From Saccharothrix sp. HUAS TT1 (lineage in GTDB: Bacteria > Actinomycetota > Actinomycetes > Mycobacteriales > Pseudonocardiaceae), in NCBI RefSeq assembly GCF_040744945.1, contig NZ_CP160453.1, forward strand, positions 6,944,001 through 7,008,000: a stretch of DNA of 64,000 bases. The letters run 5' to 3'. The position numbers were made by a program, and so were the translations under genes. Shown one piece after another: positions 27,756-35,876 of the stretch. The notes under the pieces were generated by a model. The model was not told the origin of the DNA. It searched no databases and worked only from the letters and a program-made list of their open reading frames with translations. Every line of letters begins with the position of its first letter. Position 1 is the stretch's first letter.

Positions 27756-28863
27756 GTGTCCTCAATCGACATCGCCACGGACCTGGCCACCACGCGGTCT
27801 CCCCTCGTGAGACATGCGGCCGAGCAGGGCATCGTTCCCACTCCCGTCCCCCCGCCGCGGGCGGTTCGCCGCGCTGGTACGTGGAACACGTTCGGCTGCG
27901 ACATCAACGAGCAGTTGATCCGGCAGACCGCGGACGCCATGGTCGCCAACGGGATGGCCGCACGGGGCTACCTGTACGTGGTGGTGGACGACTGCTGGTT
28001 CGACCCCGACCGCGACGCCCAGGGCAACCTGCGCGCGCACCCCACCCGCTTCCCCGGCGGGATGAAGGCGCTCGGGGACTACCCGCACGGCAAGGGGTTG
28101 AAGTCGGCCTCTACCAGGTGCCGGCGGCCGAGACGTGCGCGCAGTACTTCAACGCCTTCCCCGGCGCCACCGGGAGCAAGGGGCACGAGGTGCAGGACGC
28201 GCGCCAGTTCGCGGCGCGGGGCGTGGACTTCCTCAAGTACGACTGGTGCTCGCCGCAGGGCACGATCGACGACCAGGTGAGGGACTTCGCGAAGATGCGG
28301 GACGCCCTCGCCGCCACCGGTCGCCGATCGTCTGCAGCATCAACCCCAACAGCATCCACGCCAGGACCGGCCCGCTGCGCAACTGGGGTGACATCGCGAA
28401 CATGTGGCGCACCACCGAGGACATCACCAACAGGTGGGACACCGGCGGCGACGGCAACGACGTGCGCAACGCCTCCTCGGCCACCCTGGGCATCCTCGAC
28501 AACAGCGACCTGATCGCGGTCAACCAGGACTCCCTCGGCCTGCAGGGCGTCCAGGTGTCGTTCGACGGCACCCGGCGCGTGCTCGCCAAGCGGTTGGCCA
28601 ACGGGGACGTCGCGGTGGCCATGCTGAACCAGGGCGGCACCACCACGACCACGGACGCCATCTCGGCGAGCGTTCCCGCCAACGGCACGCAGCCGGTGAT
28701 CTGGGACTGCCACGGCACCGACAACCAGCGGTTCACGCACAGCGGCAACACCCTGCAGCTGCTCGGCAAGTGCCTGGAAACGCCGACCAACGCCACCGCC
28801 GGCACGCGGGTCCAGCTGCGGGACTGCAACGGCGGCACGAACCAGCAGTGGACCCGGGCCTGA
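27756..28863 (+). pseudogene. Frameshifted GH27 alpha-galactosidase with CBM13 remnant
   Basis: Three reading frames must be joined to give a GH27 protein. A GTG at 27756 behind GGAGG opens the first; it reads GTWNTFGCDINEQLI and VVVDDCWFDPD. One base is missing near 28104 (AAGTCGGC where AAGTTCGGC would read KFGLYQ). The second frame carries the nucleophile motif FLKYDWCSP, and another base is missing near 28324 (GGTCGCCG for GGTCGCCCG, reading TGRPIVCSIN). The third frame has the WRTTEDI segment, the beta-sandwich and half a ricin domain ending GTNQQWTRA. The N terminus also lacks a signal peptide and the usual PPMGWN start. Two single-base deletions could be sequencing errors, but the poor N terminus favours real decay. 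Confidence 0.75.
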
Positions 28864-29222
28864 CCGGGGCGTCGGGAGCCGGGATCACGACCCGGACGCG
28901 TCACGGCGCAGGCTCAGCCCATCTCCGCTAACCGAACCGCTCGGCAGGCCGTCCTCCCGGTCACCGAGCTGAGCACGACCCACATCACGCGCTCGTGTGC
29001 AGACCCCGAGCACTCCAACCGTCGCCTCGCGCGAATTGGTTCGAGTGCTCGGAGCTGCCCGCTAGCGGTGAAATGGGCTTGCCCAGCGGCTGTCACAGGG
29101 ACAGAAGGCGGTCAACGGGCCCACGGCCGCATCCGCGCTCTCAGCGAATGCACCGTCTCGCTGTTCGAGGAGTTCCCGCAGGAGGTTGTCAGCAGGCACG
29201 GCATCGGTGGCAAGCAGGTGGT
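28864..29222. other. Intergenic, no gene seen
   Basis: This stretch separates the converging pseudogene and methyltransferase gene. Open frames lack RBSs and family motifs, and no strong terminator hairpin was spotted. Confidence 0.4.
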
Positions 29223-30071
29223 TCAGGGTTTGGTGGCGGTGATCCAGCGGTTGGCGGCCAGGGCGTCGTGGGGTTCGGGGAGTGGTCCGCGTCCGTGGCG
29301 GTGGGTGAAGTCGAACGGGGTGTGCACGTGGGTGGTCCAGCCCCGGGTGGTGAGGTCGGCGACCGAGTCGGGTCGGGGGTCGTCGTCGAACAGGGCGAGC
29401 AGGTCGATGCCGGTCTGGGCCTTGGTCGAGGTGTAGACGGGGCTGGCGCGCACCGCGGGGTGTTCCCGGACCAGCTTGACTTCACAGGCCAGCGTGCTGC
29501 CGGGTGCGGACAGCCGGTCCACGATGTCGATCAGGCGGCGTTCGGCGTCCCCCGGCAGGTACAGCAGCAGACCTTCGGCCAACCAGGTCGTGGGTTCGTC
29601 CGGTCGGAAGCCGGGCAGCAGTCGCGCCCAGTCGTCGCGGAGGTCCGCGGCCACCGGGCGGCGGGTGACGCGCGGGTGTGCTCCGAGGCCGTCCAGCACC
29701 TGTTGTTTGAAGGCCAGCACCGAGGGCTGGTCGACTTCGAACACGACGGAGTCCGGCGGCCAGTCGAGGCGGAACGCCCTGGTGTCCAGGCCCGCGCCGA
29801 GCAGCACGGCTTGGCGGTTGCCCGCGGCGAGCACGAAGTCGTCCAGCATCCTGGTGCGCAGTCCGAAGTACCGGGCGAGCCTGCCCCACAGGGGGTTGGC
29901 CTCGCCGTCCGGGACGTCGCGCGGGTGCAGGGGCCAGTTCGCGGAGGCCGGTGCGGCTCGCACGAAGTGCTCGGCGTAGTCGTCGCGGGCCAACGAGTCC
30001 GGTCGGTGGGTTTCGATCGCGCGGGCTGCCGCGACCATGAGCGCGGTCAGTGCGACGCCGTCACCGAGCAC
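29223..30071 (-). CDS. SAM-dependent methyltransferase of the LCMT-like (TIGR00027) family
   Basis: 282 aa; GTG at 30069-30071 with GAGAGGA upstream, overlapping the preceding gene by 11 nt. The SAM-binding motif I is VLLGAGLDTRAFRL, followed by the acidic motif FEVDQPSVLAFKQ, then ADLRDDW and WLAEGLLLYLP. These are diagnostic of the actinobacterial leucine-carboxyl-methyltransferase-like family, whose members are about 280-310 aa. Members are thought to O-methylate carboxylates or small molecules; substrates are mostly unknown. It is the last gene of a three-gene unit with an EF-hand protein and a 107-aa unknown, so a calcium-linked process is conceivable. Cytoplasmic. Confidence 0.85.
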   Translation of the reverse strand: MLGDGVALTALMVAAARAIETHRPDSLARDDYAEHFVRAAPASANWPLHPRDVPDGEANPLWGRLARYFGLRTRMLDDFVLAAGNRQAVLLGAGLDTRAFRLDWPPDSVVFEVDQPSVLAFKQQVLDGLGAHPRVTRRPVAADLRDDWARLLPGFRPDEPTTWLAEGLLLYLPGDAERRLIDIVDRLSAPGSTLACEVKLVREHPAVRASPVYTSTKAQTGIDLLALFDDDPRPDSVADLTTRGWTTHVHTPFDFTHRHGRGPLPEPHDALAANRWITATKP

Positions 30072-30384
30072 CGCTCGTCCTCTCGTCAGAGGGGCCGCAC
30101 CACGTGTCGGGGCGGTCGTGGGTGGTCACGGCGGCGAGCGCCCGTTCCGCCGACTCGATCGCGCCCGCGGCGTGCACCCGGGCGTCGAACGCGCCGTCGG
30201 GCAGGTGGTGCTCGTAGGGCCCGGCGGCGTCCTCGGTCAGCCGGCGCACGTCGGCGATCCCGTCGGCTTCGGCGCGCAGCGGGGCGTGGGAGTGGTGGAC
30301 CCGGGATGAGCGGGTGGTGGCCGGCACGACGCCGTGCGGCTGTCCGAGCCGGTCCACCACTCGTCCGGAGACGGCCGCCGTCAT
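30061..30384 (-). CDS. Small unassigned protein coupled to EF-hand gene
   Basis: 107 aa, unrecognised. Its ATG overlaps the stop of the EF-hand gene (ATGA at 30381-30384), and its end overlaps the methyltransferase start by 11 nt, so it is translated within the same unit. The sequence is rich in His, Arg and Ala, with one Cys near the C terminus (DTWCGPSD) and a helical middle (FDARVHAAGAIESAERALAAV). No signal peptide or membrane segment. Coding is supported by the overlaps at both ends rather than by homology. Confidence 0.6.
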   Translation of the reverse strand: MTAAVSGRVVDRLGQPHGVVPATTRSSRVHHSHAPLRAEADGIADVRRLTEDAAGPYEHHLPDGAFDARVHAAGAIESAERALAAVTTHDRPDTWCGPSDERTSGAR

Positions 30385-30917
30385 CCGGCGCTCGGCACCA
30401 GGTGGTCGCCCGGGATGCCGGCCGCGTCCGGCCGGTAGAACTCCCGGATGCTGCTCACCCAGTCCGACACGGCGATCCGGTCGCCCCGGTCGGGCCCCAG
30501 GGCGTCGAAGAGCGTGTCGATGTTCTGCTGCTCGAACCCGATGGCGATCATCAGCGCGGTGAACACGTGCCGCTCGATCAGGCCGTCGCCGTCCGGGTCG
30601 CCCAACCGGGCCAACGAGCGGGCGAACTCGTCGATCGTGGCGTCGAACCGCTCGGGGGACAGCACGACGTCCTCGAACTCGCCCCGGTTGACGCGGCCGT
30701 CGCGGTCGTCGTCCAGCTCCTCGGCGAGGGTCGTCCAGTAGTGGCGGAACGCCGCGGTCATCGCCTCCTTCGCCGCCGCGTCGGACTGCGGCGCCGCTTC
30801 GACCACCCGGCGGGCCATGACCTCGAAGTCGTTCGCCTCGATCTCACCGGAGCCGTTGGCGTCGAACAACGTGAAGACGAGGTCTACTCGACTCAGCGCC
30901 GCCTGAGGGTGGTTCAC
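30381..30917 (-). CDS. Four-EF-hand calcium-binding protein (calerythrin-like)
   Basis: 178 aa, the size of calerythrin (177 aa) from Saccharopolyspora. The GTG at 30915-30917 has AAGGGAG 7 nt upstream; the frame opens further but the added residues are Arg-rich and lack an RBS. EF-loops: 19-30 (DANGSGEIEAND), 69-80 (DDDRDGRVNRGE, canonical), 107-118 (DPDGDGLIERHV, last position not acidic) and about 138-149 (degenerate). The first two, and probably the third, should bind calcium. Such proteins are cytoplasmic sensors or buffers in actinomycetes. The SD lies within the 3' arm of a perfect hairpin (30926-30956), suggesting translational control. Followed by two coupled genes. Confidence 0.88.
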   Translation of the reverse strand: MNHPQAALSRVDLVFTLFDANGSGEIEANDFEVMARRVVEAAPQSDAAAKEAMTAAFRHYWTTLAEELDDDRDGRVNRGEFEDVVLSPERFDATIDEFARSLARLGDPDGDGLIERHVFTALMIAIGFEQQNIDTLFDALGPDRGDRIAVSDWVSSIREFYRPDAAGIPGDHLVPSAG

Positions 30918-30925
30918 GTTTTTCT

Positions 30926-30956
30926 CCCTTCGACATGACGGTGCGATGTCGAAGGG
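30926..30956 (-). promoter_or_regulatory. Hairpin sequestering the ribosome binding site of the EF-hand gene
   Basis: On the transcript strand CCCTTCGACAT pairs perfectly with ATGTCGAAGGG (11 bp, 9-nt loop). The 3' arm contains most of the AAGGGAG Shine-Dalgarno sequence, 9 nt before the GTG. It could switch translation in response to temperature, a ligand or a protein. An operator in DNA form is the alternative. Confidence 0.5.
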
Positions 30957-31095
30957 AATCGCGCCGTCGCCCCGCCGCCGTGCCCGGTAGCGGTCTTCCC
31001 ATGATGTCGGAGGCCGCGCCCGTCGGGTCGAACGATTCGCGCGTTCACTGGAAAGTGTGAATAGCCGTCGCCACTTGGAATTGCCCGCGGATTCG

Positions 31096-31374
31096 CTACA
31101 CCTGCTCGGTGTCGACCGTTGTCGTGGGCTGCCTGCGGTCCTCGAACGTGATGCCGCACTTGCCGACCAGCGCGACACCGGTGCCGATCACCGTGGCCAC
31201 CGGGGCGGCCAGCGCCGCGACCAGCCCGAGGGCCACCGGCACCTCCAGCACCACGTTTTCCTTGCTGTCACGCACGACCACGCGGCGGTTGACGCTCTCG
31301 CTGACCAGCCCGCGAACGACGTCGGCCACGGCGTCGACGGCGGCGCGGGGGTGCTCGGGCTTGGATTCGCTCAT
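31096..31374 (-). CDS. DUF4342-domain protein
   Basis: 92 aa; ATG at 31372-31374 with GGAGGAG upstream. The body matches DUF4342: VNRRVVVRDSKENVVLEVPV, a hydrophobic segment (residues about 47-70, ALGLVAALAAPVATVIGTGVALVG), then CGITFED. In Firmicutes the domain follows a UBA-like N terminus; here that part is replaced by a short helix. The role is not known; proximity to HPF-like, Hsp70 and EF-hand genes suggests a stress or envelope function. The hydrophobic segment may be membrane-associated. Confidence 0.75.
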   Translation of the reverse strand: MSESKPEHPRAAVDAVADVVRGLVSESVNRRVVVRDSKENVVLEVPVALGLVAALAAPVATVIGTGVALVGKCGITFEDRRQPTTTVDTEQV

Positions 31375-31536
31375 GACTCTCCTCCGGAGGCGGTGGTTCT
31401 TGACGCCTCCAGCCTGCCCGCGGTGGGGAGCCCTGCCATCAGGGTTCTCCCTGACACCCGCCTGATTCACCCCTGAAGAGATCCGCCGTTCCGTTCCAGG
31501 ACGGACTGCGGCGCACCGGAAACGCGCTTTGGGGCT

Positions 31537-31573
31537 GCGGTTGGCCGTGCCGCCGAACGCCACGGCCAACCGC
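31537..31573 (-). terminator. Hairpin terminator of the HPF-like gene
   Basis: A perfect 13-bp inverted repeat (GCGGTTGGCCGTG / CACGGCCAACCGC) with an 11-nt loop lies about 70 nt downstream of the HPF-like stop codon. Confidence 0.6.
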
Positions 31574-31640
31574 TTCGACCTGCACCGCGTCGCCGAGCCG
31601 GAACTCCCCCACGGAGACCTGCGGCGCCACGTCGCCTTGA

Positions 31641-32030
31641 TCAGCTCCGAGGCTCGTCCTCGATGACGCCGACCTGGTCCGGGTCTTCCGGAGCGGGCAT
31701 GTGACGGATGCTGTCGCTGCCCTTGTGGTCGTGGGCGCGGGAGTACCGGGAGTCCAACACCCTTCCCAACTTGTGCGCCGCCCCGGTGTACGCCTCGTCC
31801 ACGGTGGTCGCGTGGTGGGTGACCGCGACCGGCTGCTTGCCGCCCGGCCGCGCCTCGATGACGCACTTCTTGTCCTCCGGCTTGCTGCCGCCGTCCTCGC
31901 TGAGGTGCACCTCCACCCGGGTCAACCACCCGCTGAACCGGGACAGGCTGCTCTCCAGGTCCGTGGTCACGTAGGTGGCCAGTCCCTCGCCACCGTGGAT
32001 GTTGTGGTCGGTGTTGACCTGGATCTGCAT
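31641..32030 (-). CDS. Short HPF/RaiA-family ribosome-associated protein
   Basis: 129 aa; ATG at 32028-32030 with GGAGG 7 nt upstream. The N-terminal 105 residues match the ribosomal hibernation factor domain: MQIQVNTDHNI, VTTDLESSLSRF, TRVEVHLSEDG, KCVIEARPGGKQPVAVTH and DEAYTGAAHKL. Short HPF/YfiA-type proteins bind the decoding centre and silence ribosomes. The C-terminal dimerisation domain of long HPF is absent; an acidic tail (PAPEDPDQVGVIEDEPRS) replaces it. The TRVEVHLSE-type sequence is common in a divergent subfamily whose ribosome binding is untested, so a different stress role is possible. Divergent from the Hsp70 gene. Confidence 0.8.
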   Translation of the reverse strand: MQIQVNTDHNIHGGEGLATYVTTDLESSLSRFSGWLTRVEVHLSEDGGSKPEDKKCVIEARPGGKQPVAVTHHATTVDEAYTGAAHKLGRVLDSRYSRAHDHKGSDSIRHMPAPEDPDQVGVIEDEPRS

Positions 32031-32306
32031 GAGCACCCTCCGGAGCGGGACAGCAATGGACCCGGTCGATACCACCGGGGCGGGCGGCTCAAACGCGTCG
32101 GCGTTCAACCGGATTCGTCGGCCGCGGTGCGGAGGAGTTCGGTCGGAGGGGTCGCGGCACCGCCCGTTCAGGCATTGATGCGGCCGGAATCGGGCAACGG
32201 GGGCGGCGGGGCGTTGTCGATCGTCGTGCTCCGCCCCGAAGGTGGTCCCGAGGTCCACAACGGGCCCCGAGCGTGGTGACGTGGCACTGATGGGAGTGGT
32301 CCGACG

Positions 32307-34310
32307 ATGCGGTACTCATTGGGCATCGATCTCGGCACGACGTTCACCGCGGCCGCCGTGTCCGGGGAGTCCGGCACGAGGGTCGTGCCGCTGGGACCTG
32401 ACGTCGTGGCCCCGTCCACCGTGTTCGCCAGGCCCGACGGCACGCTGCTGACCGGCGAACTGGCCGAGATCGCCGCGGCGGTCGATCCGACGCGCGTGTC
32501 GCGCGGGCACAAGCGCAGGCTCGGCGACCCGACACCGCTGGTGATCGGTGGCGCCGCCTACGCGCCCGCCGCGTTGCTGGCCGCCCAGCTGCGCGACGTG
32601 GTCGACGCGGTGACCGCGCAGGAGGGCGCTCCGCCGGACTCGGTGGTGCTGACGTGCCCGGCGGTGTGGGGGCCGTACCGCCGGGAGCACTTCGAGGAGG
32701 TGCACCGCCTGGCGGGGTTGACGAACGTGCGCGTCGTCACCGAACCGGAGGCGGCCGCGACCCACTACTCCGTCGAGCGCAGGCTCGGCGACGGCGCGCT
32801 CATCGCCGTCTACGACCTCGGCGGCGGCACCTTCGACGCCACCGTGCTGCGCGCGGACCGCGCCGGCATGCAGATCCTCGGCACGCCCGAGGGCGTCGAA
32901 CGCCTCGGCGGCATCGACTTCGACGAGACGCTGCTGGCGCACCTGGACGCCGCCCTCAGCGGGGCGCTGCACGCCCTCGACCCCACTTCGCCGAGCGACG
33001 CCGCCACCCTGGCCGCGGCCCGTGCGCTGTGCGTCAAGGCGAAGGAAGACCTCTCGACGGAACCGGACGTCACCCTGCCCGTGCCGCTGCCCGGCGACCC
33101 CCGCAAGGTCCTGATCAGCCGGACCCAGTTCGACGCCATGATCCGCCACTCGGTGGCGCTGACCACCGAGGCGCTGCACCGCACCATCCAGTCCGCCGGA
33201 CTGCGACCCGACGACGTCACCGGCGTGTTCCTCGCCGGCGGCTCCTCACGCGTCCCCCTGGTCTCCCGGATGGTGTCCGACGCCTTCGGCAAGCCCATCC
33301 ACATCGGTCTGCACCCCAAGCTGACCGTCGCCCTCGGCGCCGCCGCCATCGCCAGGAACAGCTCCAGGACCGCTGCCGGGACCACCGCGGTGGTCCCGCG
33401 CCGGGACCTCCGACCCGTCGTGCCCGCCGTGCCCGCCGTGCCCGCCGTGCCCGGCGACCGGGCGCGGCGGCGCGGGTGGCTGCTCCCCGCCGCCGCGGTG
33501 ACCGTCGCGGCAGCGGTCACCGCGGCGGTGGCCCTGGTGTTCTCGGGCGCCCCGCAGGATGACGCGCACGCCGCGGCCGATCCGAGTGCGCCGCAGGTCA
33601 AGGGCTCCACGGCCGGTTCCTCCGCCGGCGCCACGACCACCACGACCACCACCGCTACCCCCGTCACGACCACGACGACCGCCACCGCGGCCTCCCCCGC
33701 CGTCGCTCCCACCGCCGCGCCCCCGGAGCCGGCGCCCGGACGAGCCGGGGGCGCGCCCGACCTGGAGGTCTACCGCGGCCCGGCCCCGACCCGGTACCTC
33801 GGCATGCTGGGCAGCGCGGAGGACGGCTGGGCGGGCCAGGTCATCGGCGACGACCGCACCGCCTCCTACCAGGCGATCTCCGCCGCCCCCGACGGGCAGT
33901 CCGGGCTCCGCGTGCGGTGGAGCGGCACGGCGCCCGGCCAGGTCTACCTCCAGCACGCCGACGGCGGCAGCGACCTCAGCGCCTACGCCGGCGCCGCGGG
34001 CGCCCTGGTGATCGACCTGGTCGTGCACCAGAGCCCCACCGCCACCACGGCCCTCGCCGTCCACTGCGGCTACCCCTGCGCGGCCGAGCTGAACGCGACC
34101 TCGGTCCTCCGGGGGCTGCCGGTCGGGACCCCGCGGAGCGTGAAGATCCCGGTCGGGTGCTTCACCGCCGCGGGCCTGGACCCCAGCACGGTCAGCACCC
34201 CCTTCCTGCTCGCGACGGCGGGGCGGTTCGACGCCACCGTCGGCCACGTGCGGTGGGTGGCCGGAGCGGCCGGGGACCCGGACGCCACCCCTTGCGACGC
34301 CCTGCGCTGA
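32307..34310 (+). CDS. Hsp70-like ATPase fused to membrane anchor and extracytoplasmic Exop_C-like domain
   Basis: 667 aa; ATG at 32307 with a weak GGGAG upstream. Residues 1-350 are a DnaK-type actin-fold ATPase: phosphate-1 GIDLGTTFTAA, phosphate-2 YDLGGGTFDATVL, adenosine motif VFLAGGSSRVPLV. The DnaK peptide-binding domain is missing. Instead a VPAVPAVPAVP linker and Arg cluster lead to one transmembrane helix (about 387-413), a Thr-rich linker (about 440-470) and a beta-rich C terminus (about 495-665). That part resembles the ExoP galactose-binding-like domain of bacterial GH3 beta-glucosidases (CFTAAGLD, TPFLLATAGRFDATV). The ATPase would be cytoplasmic and the C terminus outside. It may transmit an envelope or carbohydrate signal to cytoplasmic partners. 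Confidence 0.85.
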   Translation: MRYSLGIDLGTTFTAAAVSGESGTRVVPLGPDVVAPSTVFARPDGTLLTGELAEIAAAVDPTRVSRGHKRRLGDPTPLVIGGAAYAPAALLAAQLRDVVDAVTAQEGAPPDSVVLTCPAVWGPYRREHFEEVHRLAGLTNVRVVTEPEAAATHYSVERRLGDGALIAVYDLGGGTFDATVLRADRAGMQILGTPEGVERLGGIDFDETLLAHLDAALSGALHALDPTSPSDAATLAAARALCVKAKEDLSTEPDVTLPVPLPGDPRKVLISRTQFDAMIRHSVALTTEALHRTIQSAGLRPDDVTGVFLAGGSSRVPLVSRMVSDAFGKPIHIGLHPKLTVALGAAAIARNSSRTAAGTTAVVPRRDLRPVVPAVPAVPAVPGDRARRRGWLLPAAAVTVAAAVTAAVALVFSGAPQDDAHAAADPSAPQVKGSTAGSSAGATTTTTTTATPVTTTTTATAASPAVAPTAAPPEPAPGRAGGAPDLEVYRGPAPTRYLGMLGSAEDGWAGQVIGDDRTASYQAISAAPDGQSGLRVRWSGTAPGQVYLQHADGGSDLSAYAGAAGALVIDLVVHQSPTATTALAVHCGYPCAAELNATSVLRGLPVGTPRSVKIPVGCFTAAGLDPSTVSTPFLLATAGRFDATVGHVRWVAGAAGDPDATPCDALR

Positions 34311-34361
34311 TCCCGCCGCTCCGAACGTCGGTGTCGAGGTCACGACCGGCGAGGAGCGCAC

Positions 34362-34403
34362 GACGAAGAACCGGCACCGCCTCGGTGGCGCCGGTTCTTC
34401 GTC
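34362..34403 (+). terminator. Strong hairpin terminator after the Hsp70 gene
   Basis: A perfect 14-bp inverted repeat (GACGAAGAACCGGC / GCCGGTTCTTCGTC) lies 52 nt downstream of the Hsp70-like stop. It may also serve the facing epimerase gene. Confidence 0.7.
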
Positions 34404-34445
34404 ATGTCCGCTGAGGAGGAGCCACTGGCGGCCGTGCCCACGGCT

Positions 34446-34482
34446 GAACGCGGAGCACGGCTGCTCGTCGTGCTCCGCGTTC
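34446..34482 (-). terminator. Strong hairpin terminator after the epimerase gene
   Basis: A perfect 13-bp inverted repeat (GAACGCGGAGCAC / GTGCTCCGCGTTC) with an 11-nt loop, 27 nt downstream of the epimerase stop on the minus strand. Confidence 0.7.
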
Positions 34483-34508
34483 GAGGGCGTGGCGCCCGGG
34501 TTGGGGCT

Positions 34509-35588
34509 TCAGACCTTTTCCGCGAGCGGGGTCGACATCGAGGCCCAGTGGGCGTGCATGGTCGCGAGCGTGTCGTCCAGGCCGTGCTGGGGTTGCCAGC
34601 CGGGGTGGTCGCGGCTGAACTTCCGCGTGTCGGTGATCCAGCACTTGGCGTCGGTGAACCGGGCCTCCGGGGCGTACTGGACCGACATCGGACGCCCGGT
34701 CAGCCGCTCGCACGTGGCGATGGCCTCCAGGATGGAGGTGCTGCGCTCGCGCCCGCCCCCGGCGTGGTAGACCGCACCGGGCCGCGGGTCGAGGTGGAAG
34801 TGCCAGAACATCCGCACCAGGTCGCGCGCGTCGATGTTGTCCCGGACCTGCTTGCCGCCGTGGCCGAAGATCGTGTACTCGCCGCCCGCGACCGCCGTGC
34901 GCACCAGGTGCGACAGGAAGCCGTGCAGCTGCACGCCCGCGTGCCGGGGACCGGTGATGTTGCTGCACCGGAAGATGCCGACGTTCATGCCGAGGTGCCT
35001 GCCGTACTCCTGGGCGACGAGGTCCGCGGAGAGCTTGGACACGCCGAAGAAGGTGCGGTCGGTGCCGTCGAGCTCCATCGTCTCGTCGATGCCGAACTCG
35101 TGGTACGGGTGGTCGGGGTGGATGTCCCAGCGGGTCTCCAGCTCCACCAGGGGCAACGAGTTGGGCTTGTCGCCGTAGACCTTGTTGGTGGAGGTGACGA
35201 CGAACGTGGCGGCCGGGCAGTGCCGGCGCGCGGCTTCGAGCATGTTGAGCGTGCCGGTGGCGTTGATCGAGAAGTCGTCGAGGGTCCGCTCGGTGGCCCA
35301 GTCGTGGCTGGGCTGCCCCGCGGTGTGCACGATCAGCTTCACGTCGGCGCCGTAGGCGGCCAGCACCCCCGCGACGGTGGCGTAGTCGCGGATGTCGACG
35401 TCGTGGTGGCGGTAGTTGGGGATGAAGGACATCTCGGCGACGTTCCCGCTCACGTCGCCGTCCGCGCCGAAGAACTTCCGACGCATCCCGTTGTCCAACC
35501 CGATCACCAGGTCGAAACGCTCACGGAGAAACCGCACCGCTTCGGTGCCGACGAGCCCGGCAGCACCGGTGACAATCGCGATGTCCAT
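34509..35588 (-). CDS. NAD-dependent epimerase of the CDP-paratose 2-epimerase family
   Basis: 359 aa; ATG at 35586-35588 with AAGGAG 9 nt upstream, chosen because it sits directly before the Rossmann motif (MDIAIVTGAAGLVG, GxxGxxG at 8-14). Family marks: STNKVYGDKPNSLPL, FFGVSKLSADLVAQEYGRH, ITGPRHAGVQLHGFLSHLV, GGKQVRDNIDARDLV and YHAGGGRERSTSILEA. These match extended-SDR proteins annotated CDP-paratose/CDP-tyvelose 2-epimerases; in this subgroup the YxxxK Tyr is replaced by Phe (FFGVSK), as here. It would act on a nucleotide sugar for a surface glycan or glycosylated metabolite, but no other deoxysugar genes lie nearby, so the substrate is open. Monocistronic with its own terminator. Confidence 0.82.
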   Translation of the reverse strand: MDIAIVTGAAGLVGTEAVRFLRERFDLVIGLDNGMRRKFFGADGDVSGNVAEMSFIPNYRHHDVDIRDYATVAGVLAAYGADVKLIVHTAGQPSHDWATERTLDDFSINATGTLNMLEAARRHCPAATFVVTSTNKVYGDKPNSLPLVELETRWDIHPDHPYHEFGIDETMELDGTDRTFFGVSKLSADLVAQEYGRHLGMNVGIFRCSNITGPRHAGVQLHGFLSHLVRTAVAGGEYTIFGHGGKQVRDNIDARDLVRMFWHFHLDPRPGAVYHAGGGRERSTSILEAIATCERLTGRPMSVQYAPEARFTDAKCWITDTRKFSRDHPGWQPQHGLDDTLATMHAHWASMSTPLAEKV

Positions 35589-35876
35589 TGCTTCCACTCC
35601 TTTCCTGGAGGGTTGAACAATGCGCTTCAGCACGCCCGGGACGACCCGTCGGCAGGTATTCGGTGCCCGAAGGAGAAGCATGGGCTACGTATTGGGGCAA
35701 ATCCGACCGATCCGATGTCGTGCCTGGTGGCGGACACATGGTGGACATGTGGCGGACGCGTGACGGGCACGTGACGGAAAATCAGGTCGAGTCGGCGTGG
35801 ACGGCGACGGCGACCGGCGCCGCCCGGCGCCCGTGGTGCGGGCGGGGCGGCGGAGGTCACCGCCGTCGACCTCCGG

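Noticed and set aside
27756..28863. Programmed frameshifting in the plus-strand GH27 gene
   Set aside because: No slippery heptamer or stimulatory structure was seen at either break; simple base loss explains both.
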